From Methylococcaceae bacterium UBA4132 (lineage in GTDB: Bacteria; Pseudomonadota; Gammaproteobacteria; Methylococcales; Methylomonadaceae): a DNA stretch of 10,236 nucleotides. The notes under the pieces were generated by a model, which did no database searches, had not been told where the DNA came from, and saw nothing but the letters and a program-made list of their open reading frames with translations. The stretch's first letter is position 1, and each line of letters starts with the position of its first letter. The position numbers and the translations under genes were made by a program. The stretch is taken from NCBI GenBank assembly GCA_002380945.1, contig DFWO01000172.1, forward strand, positions 1 to 10,236, given 5' to 3'. Of the stretch, positions 6,932 through 10,236 are shown piece by piece.

Positions 6932-8065
6932 TCAGCCTATTTGTATAAACTTTTCTAACACGCTATCCAAAAAATTCCAACCTTTTGTTGAGCAATGATA
7001 ATGATTATCTTGGTAGATAATCAAACCTTGTTGCAAGCAATCAGACAAGGCGGGTTCTAAGGTCGTCATCGCTAAGCCTGTGGTTGCTTGATAGTTTTCG
7101 AGTGTGAAGCCTTGTTTTAGACGTAAATTATTCATGACAAACTCTAACGGCAATTCAGTACCTTCGACTCGATTGCTACCGCCATTATGGTCTGGACTCT
7201 GCAAATACTGTTCTGGGCTTTTCGCTTTAAAACTGCGCGTCACTGATTGCGATAGGTCACTGATTTTGCCATGTGCGCCTGCACCTATACCCAAATAATC
7301 GCCGAATCGCCAGTAGTTAAGATTATGTTGGCATTGTCGCCCTGCCTGACTGTAAGCCGAGACTTCATATTGTGAATAACCACGCGCAGCTAACCGTTGT
7401 TGACAACGTTGCTGCATGGTAAAGATATGCTCATCATTGGGCAGTTGTGGCGGAAATTTATGAAAATAAGTATTAGGTTCTAGGGTGAGTTGATAAAAAG
7501 AAATATGCGTTGGCTGCAAGCTGATAGCGGTATTAACATCGTCTAGGCTATCAAAATTGTCATCGGGTAAACCAAACATCAAATCTAAATTAAAATTTTC
7601 AAAACCTGCTTGATGGGCAATTTCAGCGGCGATAATAGCTTCATTTGCCGAATGAACACGTCCTAACTTTTTTAATAAGGCATCGTTAAAAGTCTGCACA
7701 CCGATGGATAAGCGGTTAATGCCTAAGGCTCGATAGTCGGCAAATTTCTGACTTTCAAAGGTACTGGGATTGGCTTCAAGGGTAATTTCTATATTTTCTG
7801 ATAGCGTAACGAGTTGTTCTACGCCGCGCAGTAAGCGATTAAGCGATTCAGGCGAAAATAAGCTCGGTGTGCCGCCGCCGATAAAAATACTGTGTATGGG
7901 GCGGGTGATTGAATAACGTTGCAGGTCGGTGGCTAAATCGAGCAGTAAAGCATCAATATAACGTGCTTCAGAGGTATCGGTTTTTATGGCGTGGGAATTA
8001 AAGTCGCAATAAGGACATTTTTTAATACACCAAGGAATGTGAATATATAAACTAAGTGGTGGCAA
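6932..8065 (-). CDS. hemW: radical SAM haem chaperone HemW
   Basis: A 377-residue radical-SAM protein of the HemN-like family. HemW binds haem and is thought to deliver it to respiratory enzymes; it was often misnamed oxygen-independent coproporphyrinogen III oxidase. The cluster-binding cysteines are 13, 17 and 20 in CIKKCPYCDFNSH. The residue two after the last cysteine is Phe, not the extra Cys of true HemN, which argues against coproporphyrinogen oxidase. GGGTPSLF (63-70), LEANPSTF, LSIGVQTF, NLDLMFGLP, CQHNLNYWRFGDYLGIG and AGAHGK follow in the order seen in E. coli HemW (378 residues). A HemN_C-type winged-helix domain ends the protein. The start is TTG 8065: a stop lies five codons upstream with no ATG or GTG between, and MPPLSLYIHIPWC aligns with family N-termini. 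It lies 137 bases downstream of ppiD on the same strand. Confidence 0.95.
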   Translation of the reverse strand: MPPLSLYIHIPWCIKKCPYCDFNSHAIKTDTSEARYIDALLLDLATDLQRYSITRPIHSIFIGGGTPSLFSPESLNRLLRGVEQLVTLSENIEITLEANPSTFESQKFADYRALGINRLSIGVQTFNDALLKKLGRVHSANEAIIAAEIAHQAGFENFNLDLMFGLPDDNFDSLDDVNTAISLQPTHISFYQLTLEPNTYFHKFPPQLPNDEHIFTMQQRCQQRLAARGYSQYEVSAYSQAGRQCQHNLNYWRFGDYLGIGAGAHGKISDLSQSVTRSFKAKSPEQYLQSPDHNGGSNRVEGTELPLEFVMNNLRLKQGFTLENYQATTGLAMTTLEPALSDCLQQGLIIYQDNHYHCSTKGWNFLDSVLEKFIQIG

Positions 8066-8147
8066 GGGGAACTGCTTTTAAGTGAGGATGTTGTTGATTA
8101 AGCGTCATTGCTCCAATCAACCACAAATGAACTAGATAGAGAATTTG

Positions 8148-8180
8148 CTTAAGACTGCCAGTCTTTTAAGAAACTGGCAG
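8148..8180. other. hairpin with two mutually exclusive foldings between ppiD and hemW
   Basis: CTGCCAGT (8155-8162) and ACTGGCAG (8173-8180) form a perfect eight-pair stem with a 10-base loop. Alternatively AAGACT (8151-8156) pairs with AGTCTT (8160-8165) around a GCC loop, with further CTT/AAG pairing outside. The two stems share bases and cannot coexist. Neither is followed by a U run on either strand, so a standard terminator is doubtful. It could be a processing or mRNA-stability element between ppiD and hemW, or nothing. Confidence 0.4.
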
Positions 8181-8202
8181 GCATGTTCAAGTCTAAACGA
8201 TT

Positions 8203-10089
8203 TTATTGCTGCGCCGCTTGCTCTGTCGTCGCTTTTGGTGTGATTTTTATATCAGCACTGGATTGTAAGCTATTAACCACAGTATTAAATTCAGCCTGAC
8301 CAAATGCGTGAGCAATGTTCTTTTTTGCCAAATCGAATTTTTTCTTGTCATCGTCACTCATAACGCCCGCAGTAACTTTAGTTACACTGACAATAACTTG
8401 TTCACCTGTCGGTAATGGCACAATAACAACACTAGGCTTGTCGCCTGCGGGTTTTGCCACTTTAAAAATAGCATCGGCAAACTGCTCAGGCAATTGAGGC
8501 TTGTTGCGTGTTAATCCTGCCACTTTTTTGATGTCGAGTTTATGTTCAGCCGCGACAGTCTGCATAGACTCGCCTGCTTGTAAACGTGCGGCAATTTGTT
8601 TGGCTTTGCTGATAGCCAGTAACTTAGCTTTATCTGCCTGTAATGCGGCAACTATGTCTGCTTTAACGTCTTTTAATTCACGCGCGGCAGCTTCGTGGTG
8701 TTCCAATTGACGCAATACTACCAAACGATCAGAGCCTAGTTCAATAGGTGTGCTGTTATTGCCTTGTAAGACTTCTTCAGCAAAAGCGGCACTGCGTATC
8801 TTGTCTTCTGCGGCAATACCATCACCTTTGTCTTTGGTAAACAGGTTTGATTTTTTAATCGTCAGTCCTAAGGTATCTGCAACCGCTTGCAAGCTATCAG
8901 GATGTTCAAAACTCATATTGGTTAAGGTTTCGCCTGATTCATAAAAAGTGTTTTCTGCTTGGGCTTTTTGATAGGCTTTGGTTACTTCATCTTTAACGCT
9001 ATCAAATGGCTTAACATCACCAGCCACAAGTTCAGTCACTTTAATTAAATGGTAGCCAAATTTTGATTTAACGGGGTTGGATACTTCATTTAACTTTAAA
9101 GCTGTCGCTGCGTCTTCAAGTGGTTTTTCCAGTGAGCCTGCATTAAACAAACCTAAGTCGCCGCCTGTTTTCGCGGTTAATTTATCCTCAGACACTTCTT
9201 TGGCAATAGTAGCAAAGTCTTTAGTGGCTAAGTCTTGTTTTGCTTTAAGGGCTTTTTCTAATGCAGTTTTATCATCAATTTTGTCATTCACCATGAACAA
9301 AATATGACTGATTTTTCGACGTTCTGGCGTAGCATAAGTGTCTTTTTGCTCTTCATAAAAAACTTTTAGTTTCTCATCAGAGACGGGCACTTTTTTAGCG
9401 AGTTCAGGTAATGATAATTCAACATATTCAACAGAAAGCTGTTCAGGTATTTGGAATTTTTCTTGATGCTGCTGATAATAGCTAGCAATGTCTGCATCTG
9501 AAGGCTGTTCGGCTAATGAAGGTATGGCAACCGTTATGTAGTCAGCATCACGTTGTTGATTTTGAATTTTGAAAAAACTTTCAACATCGTAGTCAGTTGC
9601 GAAACTGCTGTTAATAATGCCGCCTTGAAATTGTTCCATAATCAGCGCGTTTTTAATTCGGCTGACGAAATCAGCAGAAGTCATTCTTTGTGAGCTTAGC
9701 AAGGCTTTATATTGCGCGTCACTAAACTGACCGTTTACTTGAAAGTAAGGCAGTGTCTTGATGAAATCTCGCGTAGCGTTGTCAGTGGCAACCAGACCTT
9801 GTTTGCGGACATATTGTAATAACACTTCATCACTGATGAGCTTTTCTAAAGCTTGATTTTTTAAGCTTTGTTCATCAATGCCCATGCCTTGAAATTGTTG
9901 GCTATATTGCTCATACGCTTTATTAACATCACGTTGATAAAATTCTTTGTCACCTACCGAGGCGACGCTGGCTTCTTTGCTACTATCTGTATAGTTGTTA
10001 ATACCCCATAAGCCAAAGAGTACACAAATACCGATCAACATAACTTGCGCGAAAATACCATGCGCTTTTTCTCTAATTTTCGTTAGCAT
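8203..10089 (-). CDS. ppiD: membrane-anchored periplasmic folding factor PpiD (SurA/parvulin family)
   Basis: A 628-residue periplasmic chaperone held in the inner membrane, which in E. coli works beside the Sec translocon on newly exported proteins. A short basic cytoplasmic N-terminus (MLTKIREKAHG) precedes one membrane segment at about residues 12-30, so the rest faces the periplasm. A SurA_N-like chaperone region covers about 40-170. A parvulin-type (PPIC) domain spans about 258-353, from RRKISHILF through GGDLGLFNAGSLEKPLEDAA to SKFGYHLIKV. Parvulin domains of PpiD are often inactive as isomerases; activity here cannot be judged by eye. The remaining roughly 275 residues are a lysine- and alanine-rich helical C-terminal region. 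Length is close to E. coli PpiD (623). ATG 10089 is supported by AGGTAGAG upstream and by the family N-terminus. A terminator and tRNA-Asp lie just upstream on the same strand. Confidence 0.95.
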   Translation of the reverse strand: MLTKIREKAHGIFAQVMLIGICVLFGLWGINNYTDSSKEASVASVGDKEFYQRDVNKAYEQYSQQFQGMGIDEQSLKNQALEKLISDEVLLQYVRKQGLVATDNATRDFIKTLPYFQVNGQFSDAQYKALLSSQRMTSADFVSRIKNALIMEQFQGGIINSSFATDYDVESFFKIQNQQRDADYITVAIPSLAEQPSDADIASYYQQHQEKFQIPEQLSVEYVELSLPELAKKVPVSDEKLKVFYEEQKDTYATPERRKISHILFMVNDKIDDKTALEKALKAKQDLATKDFATIAKEVSEDKLTAKTGGDLGLFNAGSLEKPLEDAATALKLNEVSNPVKSKFGYHLIKVTELVAGDVKPFDSVKDEVTKAYQKAQAENTFYESGETLTNMSFEHPDSLQAVADTLGLTIKKSNLFTKDKGDGIAAEDKIRSAAFAEEVLQGNNSTPIELGSDRLVVLRQLEHHEAAARELKDVKADIVAALQADKAKLLAISKAKQIAARLQAGESMQTVAAEHKLDIKKVAGLTRNKPQLPEQFADAIFKVAKPAGDKPSVVIVPLPTGEQVIVSVTKVTAGVMSDDDKKKFDLAKKNIAHAFGQAEFNTVVNSLQSSADIKITPKATTEQAAQQ

Positions 10090-10122
10090 GACGCTCTACC
10101 TAAACAACTTATGATTTTAAGC

Positions 10123-10159
10123 AAAAAAAAACCCCGAACCAGATGGTTCGGGGCTTTTT
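10123..10159 (-). terminator. strong intrinsic terminator of the tRNA-Asp transcript
   Basis: CCCCGAACC (10132-10140) and GGTTCGGGG (10145-10153) form a perfect nine-pair GC-rich stem around an AGAT loop. On the minus strand the stem is followed by nine U (complement of A 10123-10131), a near-ideal terminator. It begins about 11 bases after the tRNA CCA end, so it terminates the tRNA transcript before ppiD. A TTTTT on the plus-strand side makes it partly bidirectional, but no plus-strand gene leads into it here. Confidence 0.93.
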
Positions 10160-10164
10160 AAATT

Positions 10165-10236
10165 TGGCGGAGTGGACGGGGCTCGAACCCGCGACCACCG
10201 GCGTGACAGGCCGGTATTCTAACCAACTGAACTACC
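10165..10236 (-). tRNA. tRNA-Asp (GUC), cut by the right edge of the window
   Basis: Read on the minus strand this is a tRNA-Asp lacking only about the first five bases, which lie beyond the window. The D arm (TAGTTCAGTTGGTTAGAATA) is followed by an anticodon stem with loop CCTGTCACG; the GTC anticodon is at 10207-10205. The T arm is GCGGGTTCGAGCCCCGT. The acceptor 3' strand is CCACTCC, then discriminator G (an aspartate identity base) and an encoded CCA at 10167-10165. It closely resembles E. coli tRNA-Asp. A strong terminator follows. Confidence 0.96.

Noticed and set aside
6932..8065. Oxygen-independent coproporphyrinogen III oxidase (HemN)
   Set aside because: The radical-SAM motif ends CPYCDF, lacking the extra cysteine of HemN, and the length and C-terminal motifs match HemW.
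10165..10236. tRNA-Asp as an integration site for a mobile element
   Set aside because: The tRNA 3' end runs straight into an ordinary terminator and the core gene ppiD; there is no integrase, no repeated tRNA fragment and no change in gene content.
1..10236. An undescribed defence, biosynthetic or mobile system
   Set aside because: All substantial coding capacity belongs to recognised housekeeping families in a conserved gene order, with no unexplained gene cluster, repeat array or compositional break.

Overview
The window looks like a piece of core chromosome from a gammaproteobacterium. Its protein-coding genes resemble gammaproteobacterial families (Ffh, TrmD and HemW read closely like the E. 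coli proteins as I remember them), and the block ffh, rpsP-rimM-trmD-rplS with ypjD divergent from ffh is a gammaproteobacterial arrangement. Base composition is moderately AT-rich by eye, which would fit lineages such as the Thiotrichales/Beggiatoa group. That placement is only an inference. There are no transposases, integrases, phage genes, CRISPR arrays or toxin-antitoxin pairs.

Layout, left to right. (1) 136-2526 (+): a Lon-family AAA+ protease of the YcbZ/LonB-like type, with a complete Ser-Lys dyad. (2) 2574-3365 (-): the inner-membrane cytochrome-c-assembly-like protein YpjD, convergent with the protease and divergent from ffh. (3) 3525-4880 (+): ffh, the SRP GTPase. (4) 5009-6864 (+): the tight operon rpsP (S16), rimM (16S maturation factor), trmD (tRNA m1G37 methyltransferase) and rplS (L19), with a candidate promoter in front and a strong palindromic terminator behind. 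(5) 6932-8065 (-): hemW, a radical-SAM haem chaperone, convergent with the operon. (6) 8203-10089 (-): ppiD, a membrane-anchored periplasmic folding factor. (7) 10123-10236 (-): a strong terminator and a tRNA-Asp(GUC) gene cut by the right edge.

Functionally, the middle is a protein-synthesis cluster: ribosomal proteins of both subunits, a 30S assembly factor, a tRNA modification that guards reading frame, and the GTPase that targets nascent membrane proteins. The flanks concern protein quality control (the Lon-like protease, PpiD) and haem/cytochrome-linked functions (HemW, YpjD).

I looked for an undescribed system and do not see one; every sizeable stretch is explained by a known family. 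What merits a second look is small: two inferred TTG starts (rimM, hemW), an inverted repeat whose arm overlaps the candidate rpsP -10 box, a dyad in the ypjD/ffh divergent region, a mutually exclusive hairpin pair between ppiD and hemW, and a substitution in the RNA-binding motif of Ffh. No gene-free stretch exceeds 300 bases.
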